Positions 1 through 7,756 are shown, counted from the first letter of the stretch. The stretch: DNA of 34,803 nucleotides from DATAVB01 sp040414495 (GCA_040414495.1 JBEDUI010000265.1:1-34803), one strand, 5' to 3'. A program made the numbers and translations. The notes: generated from the letters alone by a model not told the origin.

Positions 1-2
1 CG

Positions 3-125
3 GAGCACGCGAGTCGCCTCGGGGCCCTTCGCGTGACGGTCCACTCTGGACGCAAGGCTGTGCCGGTGTATGAACGGTTAGGCTTCGAGTCGTCTCGACA
101 GCTCTTACAGCGACCGCCGAACTAG
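3..125 (+). CDS. GNAT acetyltransferase, C-terminal fragment (5' end outside window)
   Basis: Frame 3 is open from the window edge to TAG at 123-125 and encodes the last 40 residues of a protein. The fragment contains HSGRKAVPVYERLGFE, which matches the end of the GNAT fold: a conserved aromatic-x-x-x-GF segment that contributes to the acetyl-CoA site. The N-terminal part lies upstream of the window, so the substrate cannot be judged. A 7+7 bp palindrome at 162-177 lies 36 bp past the stop and might be a terminator stem or an operator. Identification rests on one short motif, so it is moderate. Confidence 0.6.
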   Translation, partial: EHASRLGALRVTVHSGRKAVPVYERLGFESSRQLLQRPPN

Positions 126-161
126 CAGTTGGGCACCGAGTGAGGGTCATACGGCTGATAA

Positions 162-177
162 CGCTGAAGATTCAGCG
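162..177. repeat. 16-bp palindrome, possible operator or stem
   Basis: CGCTGAA GA TTCAGCG is a perfect inverted repeat with 7-bp arms and a 2-bp centre. The centre is too short for a stable RNA loop without opening inner pairs, so a protein-binding site is as likely as a terminator for the upstream acetyltransferase gene. No second copy was noticed. Confidence 0.3.
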
Positions 178-278
178 CCAATTAGCTCCGACAGTCACAG
201 CGATTCCAGATTTCGGATCTGCGGGTACCGCTTCGAAACTCACTCCAGATGGAGAACAGTCGAGAGCCCATGTCCAGC

Positions 279-294
279 TTTCGTCCGTACCAAT
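279..294 (+). promoter_or_regulatory. Candidate GntR operator, copy 1
   Basis: TTTCGTCCGTACCAAT, identical over 16 bp to the copy at 2941-2956. A second ACCAA follows at 299-303. HutC/YvoA-type GntR regulators are known to use ACCAAT/ATTGGT half-sites, and the adjacent gene encodes such a regulator, so autoregulation is the simplest reading. On the minus strand the identity continues weakly into a TGGACA that matches the -35 position at the other copy. Confidence 0.5.
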
Positions 295-434
295 CTGACC
301 AACGGTCATGAGCCACCAATCGATTGTTCCGATCAATATGCCTAAATGCAACGGACCTCTCGGGTGACAGCAGAATGACGTAATACAGGTCCGGTAGAGT
401 TTGTCTGAGCCAATCAGATACGTAGGGAGGGTCA

Positions 435-1160
435 GTGGCTAAGGTCGCAGAGCACGGATCAGTACCTAAACATGAGCAGGTTCGGCGAGCGCTGCTCTCC
501 GATATTCACAAGCGTGGGCCACACGCCATGCTGCCGACCGAGCGGGAACTCGCCGCGACGTATGGCGTTAGTCGGGCGACCGTCCGACAAGCGTTGGATT
601 GGCTGCGCGGTGAGGGCGTTGTTTACCGCGTTCAGGGCGCGGGCACATTTGTCGCTGGGCCTACGATTTCGAAAACGCTGTCGCTGACGTCGTTCAGCGA
701 GGACATGACCGCTCGCGGCCTGAAGCCTGGCTCGCGCTTGTTGGCGGCCGATGAGGTGCCCGCGGGCGCCGTAGCCGAAGACCTGGGAATTGACCCGGAT
801 GCGCCGGTGATTCGATTGGCCCGCGTTCGCTTGGCCGACGGCGAGCCGATCTGCCTCGAAACGGTCCACCTTCCTGCGGCGCGGGTGCCCGGATTGCTGG
901 AGCGAGATCTGACTGGCTCGCTGTACGAGCAGATGAGTCGCGTATATCACCTACAGGTCGTCCGGGCTGAGCAGGTTGTCCAGGGAATCGTGCTCGATCA
1001 CGGCGAGGCGATTCTGCTCGGCGTCGCACCAGGATCGTCGGCGCTGCGGGTCGGCCGCATCGGTTTAGACGAGCGCGACCGGCCATTGGAATGCACCAGG
1101 ACGGTATATCGCGGCGACCGGTACGACATGCGTTTCGCGGTACGCCGCGAAACAACCTGA
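435..1160 (+). CDS. GntR family transcriptional regulator with UTRA ligand domain (HutC subfamily)
   Basis: A 241-residue protein with the usual length and two-domain layout of HutC-type regulators. The winged helix-turn-helix lies at about residues 10-75 and includes LPTERELA and VSRATVRQAL followed by the wing GVVYRVQGAGTFV. The UTRA effector domain follows at about 95-235 (VIRLARVRLADGEPI, then CLETVHLP). The GTG start at 435 is chosen because AGGGAGG sits 5 bp upstream. HutC members usually bind sugar phosphates or amino-sugar derivatives and repress catabolic genes. Here the neighbours are two exported putative glycan enzymes, and a 16-bp word is shared between the upstream regions, so it probably controls them and itself. 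No transporter is adjacent. The effector is unknown. Confidence 0.9.
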   Translation: MAKVAEHGSVPKHEQVRRALLSDIHKRGPHAMLPTERELAATYGVSRATVRQALDWLRGEGVVYRVQGAGTFVAGPTISKTLSLTSFSEDMTARGLKPGSRLLAADEVPAGAVAEDLGIDPDAPVIRLARVRLADGEPICLETVHLPAARVPGLLERDLTGSLYEQMSRVYHLQVVRAEQVVQGIVLDHGEAILLGVAPGSSALRVGRIGLDERDRPLECTRTVYRGDRYDMRFAVRRETT

Positions 1161-1248
1161 GTTCACAGTCGAGATATCCCAGTGCCTGATGGATTTCCGG
1201 TCGGCCTGGCATTCGCGATTCCGGCGCAAACGAACCGCTGGCAGCCGA

Positions 1249-1281
1249 ACGCCGCCCCACCGCAGCACGGTGGGGCGGCGT
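1249..1281. terminator. Strong stem-loop between convergent genes
   Basis: Perfect 14-bp inverted repeat: ACGCCGCCCCACCG at 1249-1262, loop CAGCA, complementary arm at 1268-1281. It sits between the regulator stop (1160) and the stop of the minus-strand glycoside hydrolase gene (1301), so it can serve both directions. No clear T-run follows on either side, which is common in high-GC genomes. Confidence 0.75.
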
Positions 1282-1300
1282 CTGCGTTGTCGCTGTCAGA

Positions 1301-2779
1301 TCAGCGATTGAGTATCAGCAGCTGGCTGGCGTGTGGCGCGAGGCTTACCTGGTAACCGCCTGTTGCGTGGTACGTGGTCCCGGTCCACAGGTCCTTGAGC
1401 TTGACCTGGTTTGTTAGGCCGAGATCGTGGTCCATATCGATGCTGCGGGTTTGCTGTGTGTCGGTGCGGTTGAAGAGGCCGACCACCCAGTACCTCTTGC
1501 CGTCAATGCTGACCTGGCCGACCCAGCGTTGATCATCTCCATTGAGTGGCTGGCCTCGGAATCCGGCATGGTTCAGCGCATTTGCCGCAGGGTTTGTGTA
1601 CACATTGAGCAGCGATGAAGAGGTGAGCCGCGTGCACGTTTGTGTTGCGAAGGTGTCGGTCGTGTCGTTGTTGCAGTAGTCGGTCATGCCGATCGACGCG
1701 CCGGCCATGAGGTAGAGGGACATCGCCGTCTGCCGCTCGGCGTTTGAGGCGAACGTGTTCATGTCGATGAAATCGGGGTCCATGACGTAGTTCTCTTTGG
1801 CTGCCTGCGCGGCGTCGCAACTGAGGCCGTCCCAGGCATTTCCCCATCGGTACCACAGCCAGTAGTTCGAGTCCCCGGGCGCGGGGGCCGGCGGGCCAGC
1901 CGGGTACGTGGGGACGTTCTGGCAGTCTGTGACGGCCTGGTTGGTGGCGAGTGCCTTCCAGCCCCAGCCTTCGGTACCCACGTCGTCAGTGATGCGAAGA
2001 ACGTCAACATTCGGAGCTTCCGCGGAGCAGGAGTTAAAGCAATAGTTGATGTCCTGCTTGATCAGCATCTTGCTGCCGGCGGCTTCCTTGATCCATCGGA
2101 GTGCTTCGGCGTAGGCGGCGGACCCTTGCAGCGACTCAATCGAGTTGTCGAAGTCGGTGGTCAGCATTTTGACGTCGTAGCCGATGAAGTGGCGAATATA
2201 GCCCTTGACCCATTGTTCGGCGCCGGGGGCGTTGATATCGACCTCGTAGATGTAGCAGCCACCGTCGCTGTCTCCCCAGAGACAGTCGTGCAGGATTTTC
2301 GAAACATGTATGCCGTTGGTGCCTTCGATGACTGGGTCTTGTTTAACGACCGAGCCGAGGATCCATAGCGGCTGCATGTAGACGCCCAGCGACATGTTTC
2401 GTTGGGCGAGATATTTCGCCCAGTATCCGAAGCTGTGCGTCCAGCCTTCCATGCTGGTCATGTAACCGTGGCTATCGGTGGGAAAGTTGCCCACCCAGCC
2501 ATCGGTGGTGGCCATGCGGTATCCCGAATCCCGGAAATTCTGGGCTAGCCAGTCAATGTTGTCCTTCCACAGGTCTTCGGGCATGGCCTTGCCGTAGGTC
2601 ACGTTGTAGCCGTAGGTCGACCAATACGTCGGTCCGGCCGAGGGGCTGTTCGTAGCTGCACTGGCCGAGCTTGACGGTACGGTCACCGCGGCGACCGTGG
2701 CGAGGATGGCTGTGACAAGCGCGAGTCCCGCCCGCACAGCCTTGATGAGGTAGCGATGTTTTCGTAAGGCAGGGGTCAC
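1301..2779 (-). CDS. Secreted glycoside hydrolase, GH27-like (clan GH-D)
   Basis: A 492-residue exported enzyme. GTG at 2779 is chosen because GGAG lies 7 bp upstream and the protein then begins with a Sec signal peptide (basic start, hydrophobic core at about 17-34, Ala-x-Ala site near 39-41). The catalytic TIM barrel begins with GYN and a DSGYRMATTDGW element resembling GH27 alpha-galactosidases. MLTTDFDN aligns with the GH27 nucleophile motif (KYDN), making Asp211 the likely nucleophile, and RITDD (Asp265/266) fits the acid/base. The last 90 residues resemble the all-beta domain of GH27, ending APHASQLLILNR. Longer reading of this frame to 3421 would overlap the divergent gene and is rejected. 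Specificity cannot be fixed: the barrel entry motif differs from the canonical GWNSW, so it may be a divergent subfamily. It is probably co-regulated with the DUF4855 gene. Confidence 0.75.
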   Translation of the reverse strand: MTPALRKHRYLIKAVRAGLALVTAILATVAAVTVPSSSASAATNSPSAGPTYWSTYGYNVTYGKAMPEDLWKDNIDWLAQNFRDSGYRMATTDGWVGNFPTDSHGYMTSMEGWTHSFGYWAKYLAQRNMSLGVYMQPLWILGSVVKQDPVIEGTNGIHVSKILHDCLWGDSDGGCYIYEVDINAPGAEQWVKGYIRHFIGYDVKMLTTDFDNSIESLQGSAAYAEALRWIKEAAGSKMLIKQDINYCFNSCSAEAPNVDVLRITDDVGTEGWGWKALATNQAVTDCQNVPTYPAGPPAPAPGDSNYWLWYRWGNAWDGLSCDAAQAAKENYVMDPDFIDMNTFASNAERQTAMSLYLMAGASIGMTDYCNNDTTDTFATQTCTRLTSSSLLNVYTNPAANALNHAGFRGQPLNGDDQRWVGQVSIDGKRYWVVGLFNRTDTQQTRSIDMDHDLGLTNQVKLKDLWTGTTYHATGGYQVSLAPHASQLLILNR

Positions 2780-2909
2780 GTGGACACTCCGATCCGGTCG
2801 GCGTGGGTTCGCGGTAGCGCCGGCAGTGGTGGTGGGCCGAACATCGATTTGGGGCTCATGAACGCGAAAGCGATTACCTTCGCGCGGTAAGGCGTCGTGC
2901 GGCCTTTTA

Positions 2910-2938
2910 CATTTAGAACACACCTTCATGCCTGTCAA
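2910..2938 (-). promoter_or_regulatory. Sigma-70-type promoter for the GH27-like gene
   Basis: Read on the minus strand: TTGACA (2938-2933), a 17-bp spacer, then TAAATG (2915-2910). The -35 is perfect and the spacing ideal. The expected start of transcription is near 2903, leaving a long leader of about 124 nt. The 16-bp repeated word ends 2 bp upstream of the -35. Confidence 0.65.
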
Positions 2939-2940
2939 GA

Positions 2941-2956
2941 TTTCGTCCGTACCAAT
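2941..2956 (+). promoter_or_regulatory. Candidate GntR operator, copy 2
   Basis: TTTCGTCCGTACCAAT, an exact 16-bp match to 279-294. It abuts the -35 box of the minus-strand promoter. GTACC at 2950-2954 pairs with GGTAC at 2963-2967, giving an interrupted dyad, which would suit a dimeric regulator. The position just upstream of the -35 allows either repression or activation. Confidence 0.55.
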
Positions 2957-3147
2957 ATGGCCGGTACCAGCCCAACGCCGAACCAATAATTTCGTCTGCG
3001 GCGGGTGCAAGAATCTGGCCGTACGTTTGTTGTGACATGCCGGCAACATTGGGCATTGCCAACCTGGCGGTCGACCTTGCAGCAGCAGATTTATGCATTG
3101 CCATGCGGTCTGGCCTTTTGCTAGGTTCTCCACATCCGTGAAATAGG

Positions 3148-3166
3148 ACCGTACCAATGTTGGTCT
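3148..3166 (+). promoter_or_regulatory. Candidate GntR operator, copy 3, upstream of the DUF4855 gene
   Basis: ACCGTACCAAT at 3148-3158 repeats the core of copies 1 and 2. Here it forms a true dyad, ACCAA TG TTGGT, at 3154-3165. It lies 16 bp before the ATG of the DUF4855 gene and just upstream of its ribosome-binding site, a position suited to repression. A weak TTGCTA (3118) with AAATAG (3141) could be the promoter. Confidence 0.5.
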
Positions 3167-3181
3167 AAAGAGGAGCGGGCT

Positions 3182-4885
3182 ATGGAAAACCACCGGACCG
3201 ATATGGCGGCCCAGCCGTGGCGCGTATCCCGGCGGGCATTCCTCGGCGCGGCTGGCGTGGCAGCGGCGGCGCTGGGCGGTGCCGGGTTGGTCAACGCGAC
3301 GCCGGCGGCAGGAGCCGAGCTGCAGGAGCTCGCTGTGGGCGCGTCGTACACCGTCACCGCGGGCATGCCCGACCCGGTCGACCAGCAGGGTGAGGACAGC
3401 TCCTATCCCGACAGCGGCCATTTCCTGACCGACGGGAAACTTGCCGGCACGGAATACACCGACTCAGGTTGGCGCGGCTATCTCAGACAGGCGTCACGTA
3501 CCGTCGTAATCGACCTCGGCGCGGTCGGAACAATCCACGAGCTCTCCGTCGATTTCCTCTTCTATCCGAGCGCCGCCGTCTTCCTACCCAAGGACGTGCA
3601 ATTTGCGCTCTCCCTCGATGGCACGACCTGGCACGTGGCCGGCACCCTGCCCGGCGACAATGTTGGCATTGTCAACGGCCACCGGGTCGTCACGTTGTCG
3701 CTGCCGGCGACCTACGCCCGCTATGTGCAGGTGACATTCGACGTCAACGGCTGGTGTTTCGTTGACGAGATCTCGGCCCGCGGCACCCGCGGCATCGAGA
3801 CCGGTGCAACGCCACCGCAGGGCCCGATCGAGGAGCCGGTGACCGAAGACCCGGGTGAATTCTTGAAGCAGGGCACCGGACGTGTCGGTGGTGTGGAAAA
3901 TATGTTCCTCGCCTATACGTATGACACCCAGTCGAGCGTCGGCGAGATCGGCCGGTGGAGCGCCGAAAGTCTCCAACCGGTCATAACACGGGTCGATGAA
4001 AGCGGCGCATCGACCGACTGGATGTGGGACACGGTGCTCTTCGTCGCGGGCGGGTCGGAGCTCGATGGTTATCCGGACCAGCGAAGCTGGGATGACCTGC
4101 TGGACCGGCTGTTCGAGCCCGACAATGACGTCGCCGCACTCGACCAGGCCGCCGCGACCGCGAAGCAGTCACTGAACGATCAGCGGCACATCGTGCGGGT
4201 TGTCCTGCCGATCCCCAATCCGGTGACCACGACCGCCGGGCCGTGGGGCAGCATCGACGGCGACGTGCTTGATCTCAATCCGACCCGAGTCGGCGAGAAG
4301 ACATCGGCCGACAACCGGCTGCGCGTGGTGCGCTGGTTCGTCGATGAAGCGCTGCGCCGATATAACGCCGAGAACAACCGCCACATCGAGCTCGCAGGGT
4401 TCTACTGGATGCGTGAGTCGATCGCGCCGAACTCGTCAGACTCCGTCTTGGTGCAGCGGGTATCGCAGCTGCTGCGCGCGGTGCCGGAGCACCTGAGCTT
4501 CTATTGGATTCCGTATTACCAGGCCGCGGGATATCAGCACTGGCAGAGCTATGGTTTCGAGGCATCGATGATGCAGCCCAACTATTTCTTCGACTCCTCG
4601 CTCTCGCCGACGGACACCTATCGTCTTGAGCGGACAGCGACAATGGCCCGCTGGTCCGGGCAAGGAGTCGAGCTCGAGATCGACGATGCGGCGTTGACCG
4701 ATGCCGGTGCCAGGCAGAAGTGGCTCAACTATCTCGCCGTGGACCAGCAGACAGGCGCCGACCGGGCAATCAAGGGCTACTACTGGGGATCGCGAGCCAC
4801 TTTCGCGGCGATGGTTGGCAGCACCGATCCCGACGTGCGTCACATGTACGACGCGGCGTACGAATTCATCCGACGCTCCCGCTGA
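3182..4885 (+). CDS. Tat-exported DUF4855 family protein with discoidin-like domain
   Basis: A 567-residue protein starting at ATG 3182 with AGAGGAG 6 bp upstream. Residues 16-40 are a twin-arginine signal (SRRAFLGAAG, then an Ala/Gly-rich core), so it is probably exported folded. Residues of about 60-200 look like an F5/8 type C (discoidin) beta-sandwich: FLTDGKLAG, VVIDLGAVGTIHEL and ARYVQVTFDVNGWCFVDEI are typical. Residues of about 230-560 match DUF4855, with IELAGFYWMRESI, LSFYWIPYYQAAGYQHW and ASMMQPNYFF. DUF4855 is regarded as a TIM-barrel glycosidase-like family with no well-established substrate. The discoidin domain suggests binding to a surface or polymeric glycan. It is divergent from the GH27-like gene and shares an operator-like core with it. 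Confidence 0.8.
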   Translation: MENHRTDMAAQPWRVSRRAFLGAAGVAAAALGGAGLVNATPAAGAELQELAVGASYTVTAGMPDPVDQQGEDSSYPDSGHFLTDGKLAGTEYTDSGWRGYLRQASRTVVIDLGAVGTIHELSVDFLFYPSAAVFLPKDVQFALSLDGTTWHVAGTLPGDNVGIVNGHRVVTLSLPATYARYVQVTFDVNGWCFVDEISARGTRGIETGATPPQGPIEEPVTEDPGEFLKQGTGRVGGVENMFLAYTYDTQSSVGEIGRWSAESLQPVITRVDESGASTDWMWDTVLFVAGGSELDGYPDQRSWDDLLDRLFEPDNDVAALDQAAATAKQSLNDQRHIVRVVLPIPNPVTTTAGPWGSIDGDVLDLNPTRVGEKTSADNRLRVVRWFVDEALRRYNAENNRHIELAGFYWMRESIAPNSSDSVLVQRVSQLLRAVPEHLSFYWIPYYQAAGYQHWQSYGFEASMMQPNYFFDSSLSPTDTYRLERTATMARWSGQGVELEIDDAALTDAGARQKWLNYLAVDQQTGADRAIKGYYWGSRATFAAMVGSTDPDVRHMYDAAYEFIRRSR

Positions 4886-4969
4886 ACCATCAGAAAGATC
4901 TGCCACATCGCCGATTGCAGCTCGACGAAGCAGCCGCGAGCGGCGGATTTACCGACACAGTCACCTTCT

Positions 4970-5647
4970 TTATCGCTGTTGCGCCGGTGCCCGACGAACG
5001 GCTGTCTGCTCGGCGGCAGCCGCTGATGCTTCAACGCGTGCGAGGTACTCCTGCCACCATGCTTTCTCGGACCAAGGCGGGACGTACGGGTTGTGTCTTG
5101 CGCCGCCGACCGATCCGTCGATGAGCTCGCGCACGATGTCGGCGTGCCCGGCATGACGACTGGTCTCATGGATCATGTGTACGAGTGCCTGCCGCAGAGT
5201 GATTTTCGCTCCGCTATGGGTAACCGTTCCGATGGTGTCCAGCTCCAGCTCGGCGATCGTCTCGTCGGCATGGGCGCAGGCCCGCTGGTAGAGGTCGACG
5301 ATGTATTCGGTGGATTCGCCGACAGCGGCATACATGTCACCACCGGTGTCCATTGTGTTCTGGGCATTCTCGGGCTCCCACCACGGCAGCCGCACGTCCG
5401 TGGCTGGTCGGCCGAAGCTCGCGCCCAGATAGTTTGTCTCACCGCCAGTGATGTGCTTGACCAAACCCAGCAGGTTCGTGCCCGAGCGGGTCATCGGGCG
5501 GCGAATGTCAGCGTCACTGAGTCCTTCTAGCTTCCATAACAGCACGTCGCGGACCAGGCGCAACCAACGATGCAGGTACTCCTTCTCGTCCATTGGCGCG
5601 ACCAAAGTGCTCTGGACCAGATGACCTAGTGGCTCGGAATTGGCCAT
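4970..5647 (-). CDS. DinB / DUF664 family protein (putative mycothiol-dependent transferase)
   Basis: A 225-residue four-helix-bundle protein of the DinB/YfiT superfamily. Visible metal-ligand candidates are the His of GLVKHITGGE and two of the His in HMIHETSRHAGHADIVRE, the pattern by which DUF664 proteins bind a divalent metal. In Actinobacteria such proteins often use mycothiol to detoxify small molecules, but that is family knowledge, not seen here. ATG 5647 is preferred over the GTG at 5650 because AAAGGAG then lies 7 bp upstream. It is transcribed divergently from the WYL regulator gene, 93 bp away, which probably regulates it. Its stop faces the DUF4855 gene, with 84 bp between and no clear stem-loop. 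Confidence 0.85.
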   Translation of the reverse strand: MANSEPLGHLVQSTLVAPMDEKEYLHRWLRLVRDVLLWKLEGLSDADIRRPMTRSGTNLLGLVKHITGGETNYLGASFGRPATDVRLPWWEPENAQNTMDTGGDMYAAVGESTEYIVDLYQRACAHADETIAELELDTIGTVTHSGAKITLRQALVHMIHETSRHAGHADIVRELIDGSVGGARHNPYVPPWSEKAWWQEYLARVEASAAAAEQTAVRRAPAQQR

Positions 5648-5740
5648 CACGGGTCTCCTTTCACATCGCCAGCAGTGTCGACGACACGATAGGAAGGAAA
5701 CTGGCCATCGTGACGGCCTGTTTCGCGTACGGTTTTCGAT

Positions 5741-6694
5741 GTGCGGGCCGAACGAATGGTGGCGATCGTCTTATTGCTCCAGGCACACCGGCAACTAACC
5801 GTGCCCCAGCTGGCCGCCCGGCTGGAGGTATCGGAGCGGACGGTGCGCCGCGACCTCGACGCGCTGTTGCAAACCGGCATTCCGATCTACTCCAGCCGCG
5901 GCCGCGGCGGCGGATGGTCCCTTGTGGACCGCCACCGGATCAATCTGTCGACACTGACCCATGAGGAGGCTCAGGCGCTGTTCCTCGTCGCCGGGCAAAA
6001 AATGCTCGCTGGGCTGGGAATCGACCGCGGCGTAACGTCGGCGCTTCGCAAGCTCCTGGCTGTCTTGCCTGAAGCGACTCGATCGGAAGTGACCAAGATG
6101 CAGCAAGGCGTCTACCTCGATCCTACCCGATGGGGGCAACGCCAGGTCGAGGCGCCAATTACGTTGACCAGCCTGCGTGACGCGATCCTGGATGGCCGAC
6201 AGGTCGAATTGAGCTATGCCAAGCCGGGACACTCAGCGACACGTCGCCAGGTGCATCCGCACGGCCTGATCCGTAAAAATGGCGCCTGGTACCTGCTCGC
6301 TGGCACGCCTAAAGGCTTGCGAACGTTCCGCGCGTCACGCATCGAAACGGTAGAGGCGTTGTCCGAGGCTGTCGACCGTCCCGCCGACTTCGACCTGGTC
6401 CGGGCATGGGAAGACGTCAATCGGGACATGCAGAATTGGCCAACCCTGACCGTAACCATCGAAGTTCAGCCCGACGCCGTCAGTGCCGTACAGGCCGCCC
6501 TCGGACCTAACAATCTGACCTTGATCAGGCGCGACGAGCCAGCACAATTCACTGTGCCCTTCGCTTCGGTCGACATCGCGGTGACCGATTTACTGCTGCT
6601 GGGTAATCAAGTACGTGTTGTGGATCCACCCGCGGTGCAAAGGGCATTAGCCCGGATCGGTGCGGATCTTGTCGACACCTACGGCCAAGCATAA
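5741..6694 (+). CDS. YafY-type transcriptional regulator (HTH_11 + WYL domain)
   Basis: A 317-residue regulator. Residues 1-60 form the DeoR/HTH_11-type winged helix (QLTVPQLAARLEVSERTV, then RRDLDALLQTGIPIYS and a Gly-rich wing, SRGRGGGWSL). A WYL domain occupies about 135-215 (QVELSYA, VHPHGLIRKNGAWYLLA), followed by the C-terminal WCX extension. WYL domains sense nucleic acids or small ligands. GTG at 5741 matches the usual family start, two residues before AERM. No Shine-Dalgarno is visible, and TACGGT at 5730-5735 could be a -10 for a leaderless mRNA. Divergent pairing with a DinB/DUF664 gene recurs in actinomycetes and suggests local regulation of that gene. Confidence 0.88.
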   Translation: MRAERMVAIVLLLQAHRQLTVPQLAARLEVSERTVRRDLDALLQTGIPIYSSRGRGGGWSLVDRHRINLSTLTHEEAQALFLVAGQKMLAGLGIDRGVTSALRKLLAVLPEATRSEVTKMQQGVYLDPTRWGQRQVEAPITLTSLRDAILDGRQVELSYAKPGHSATRRQVHPHGLIRKNGAWYLLAGTPKGLRTFRASRIETVEALSEAVDRPADFDLVRAWEDVNRDMQNWPTLTVTIEVQPDAVSAVQAALGPNNLTLIRRDEPAQFTVPFASVDIAVTDLLLLGNQVRVVDPPAVQRALARIGADLVDTYGQA

Positions 6695-6763
6695 TGATTC
6701 AAGTCAGTGATCTGCGGCGTTATCTCGGTCGAGTTCACGTTAATTTCGCAGTATGGTCCCGGA

Positions 6764-7756
6764 ATGTTGGTTCCACCGCCGGACTTTCATGCCAATCAGG
6801 TCGCCCAAGCCCTGCTGGAGCATTGGGATATCAGGGCCGCGGAGGTGTCGTACACGCCGCTCGGAGCTGGTAGCCACAATTGGACCGTCACCGACGTCGC
6901 AGGCACTCAGTGGTTTGTGAAGTCCAACCGAGCGGGCGCGGAGACGTGCTTTTTCAACGCCGCAGCCCGTACAGCAGTGAGCCTGCACGAAGCTGGCCTG
7001 GAGTTCGTGCACGCATCGGTGCCGGATAAGTCCGGCGATCCGCGCCCGACGGTTTCGGCAGGCTGGAGCGTGGCCGTGTTTCCCTTTATCCATGGGCGAA
7101 ATCTCGATTGGACGTCCAGCCATGAACGAACGCTCATCACCGAAGCTATCGGACGCTTGCACTCATCAGGCGTAATCCCAAATAGCGCGCCGCGATGGAC
7201 ACCGCGCTGGCGCCAAGACGACCTGCGGAAACTTCTGGCCGACCGGTTACATAAGCCCTGGACGGGAGGACCGTACGGCGAACGCGCACGGTCGTTGGTC
7301 CGACGCGATGTCGAAGGAATTCGTCAGCTGCTGGATTACTCCGACAGGATCGTAGCCACGCTGCTGAACGATTCACAGCCATGGGTGATGACCCACGGCG
7401 AGCCATCAGAAGACAACGCAATGCTGGACGGCGACGGATCGGCGCACCTGATCGACTGCACCGTCATGATGATCGCACCGCGCGAACGCGATCTCTGGCT
7501 GCTCTTGTACGGCGGCCACCGCGCACCACGAACGATCGACCGGACGCTATTAGCCAGCTACCGGCGCACAGCCGGCCCGATAGAGCCGCGCCGCTACGCA
7601 CTGGACGTCTTCCGCGCTGAACGGCACCTGGCCGAAATCTCCGGCTGCGCAGAGACCTTCGCCGGACCGCACGAGCAAAACTCCGACCGCGACAAGGATT
7701 GGCAATCGCTGCTGGACCACCTGCCCGTCACCACACTCTGGCCGCAGTTCACCTGA
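6764..7756 (+). CDS. APH-fold phosphotransferase with HGE catalytic loop
   Basis: A 330-residue kinase-like protein of the aminoglycoside/spectinomycin phosphotransferase superfamily. The N-lobe shows GAGSHNWTVTD (nucleotide loop) and TQWFVKSNR with a candidate ATP-binding Lys. The catalytic loop reads THGEPSEDNAML, so the usual catalytic Asp of HxD is Glu. The metal-binding Asp is kept in HLIDCTVMM, followed by APRERDLW. HGE loops occur in a known clade of these proteins, so this does not prove inactivity. ATG 6764 gives the normal N-terminus; reading back to 6707 adds 19 residues without family support. It starts 70 bp after the WYL gene stop and could be co-transcribed. Substrate unknown: resistance or metabolite kinase are both possible. 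Confidence 0.8.
   Translation: MLVPPPDFHANQVAQALLEHWDIRAAEVSYTPLGAGSHNWTVTDVAGTQWFVKSNRAGAETCFFNAAARTAVSLHEAGLEFVHASVPDKSGDPRPTVSAGWSVAVFPFIHGRNLDWTSSHERTLITEAIGRLHSSGVIPNSAPRWTPRWRQDDLRKLLADRLHKPWTGGPYGERARSLVRRDVEGIRQLLDYSDRIVATLLNDSQPWVMTHGEPSEDNAMLDGDGSAHLIDCTVMMIAPRERDLWLLLYGGHRAPRTIDRTLLASYRRTAGPIEPRRYALDVFRAERHLAEISGCAETFAGPHEQNSDRDKDWQSLLDHLPVTTLWPQFT

Larger units (their letters stand above)
126..434. promoter_or_regulatory. Intergenic region upstream of the GntR gene
   Basis: About 309 bp without a credible gene. It holds a palindrome at 162-177 (CGCTGAA, two bases, TTCAGCG) and a 16-bp word at 279-294 that is repeated exactly at 2941-2956. GACCAACGGTC at 298-308 is a short dyad. 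A Shine-Dalgarno-like AGGGAGG at 423-429 belongs to the regulator gene. No convincing -35/-10 pair was found for the regulator. Confidence 0.5.
2780..3181. promoter_or_regulatory. Divergent intergenic region between GH27-like and DUF4855 genes
   Basis: About 400 bp. On the minus strand it carries a promoter at 2910-2938 and then a leader of about 124 bp before the GTG start, including a small stem (CGCGAA at 2863-2868 with TTCGCG at 2879-2884). On the plus side it holds the third operator-like site at 3148-3166. The stretch 2957-3110 contains a further AACCAAT at 2981-2987 but no gene. Confidence 0.55.

Noticed and set aside
2780..3421. A 214-codon N-terminal extension of the GH27-like reading frame on the minus strand
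   Set aside because: It runs through the promoter and operator region and into the divergent DUF4855 gene, lacks family similarity, and would bury the signal peptide. GTG 2779 has a ribosome-binding site.
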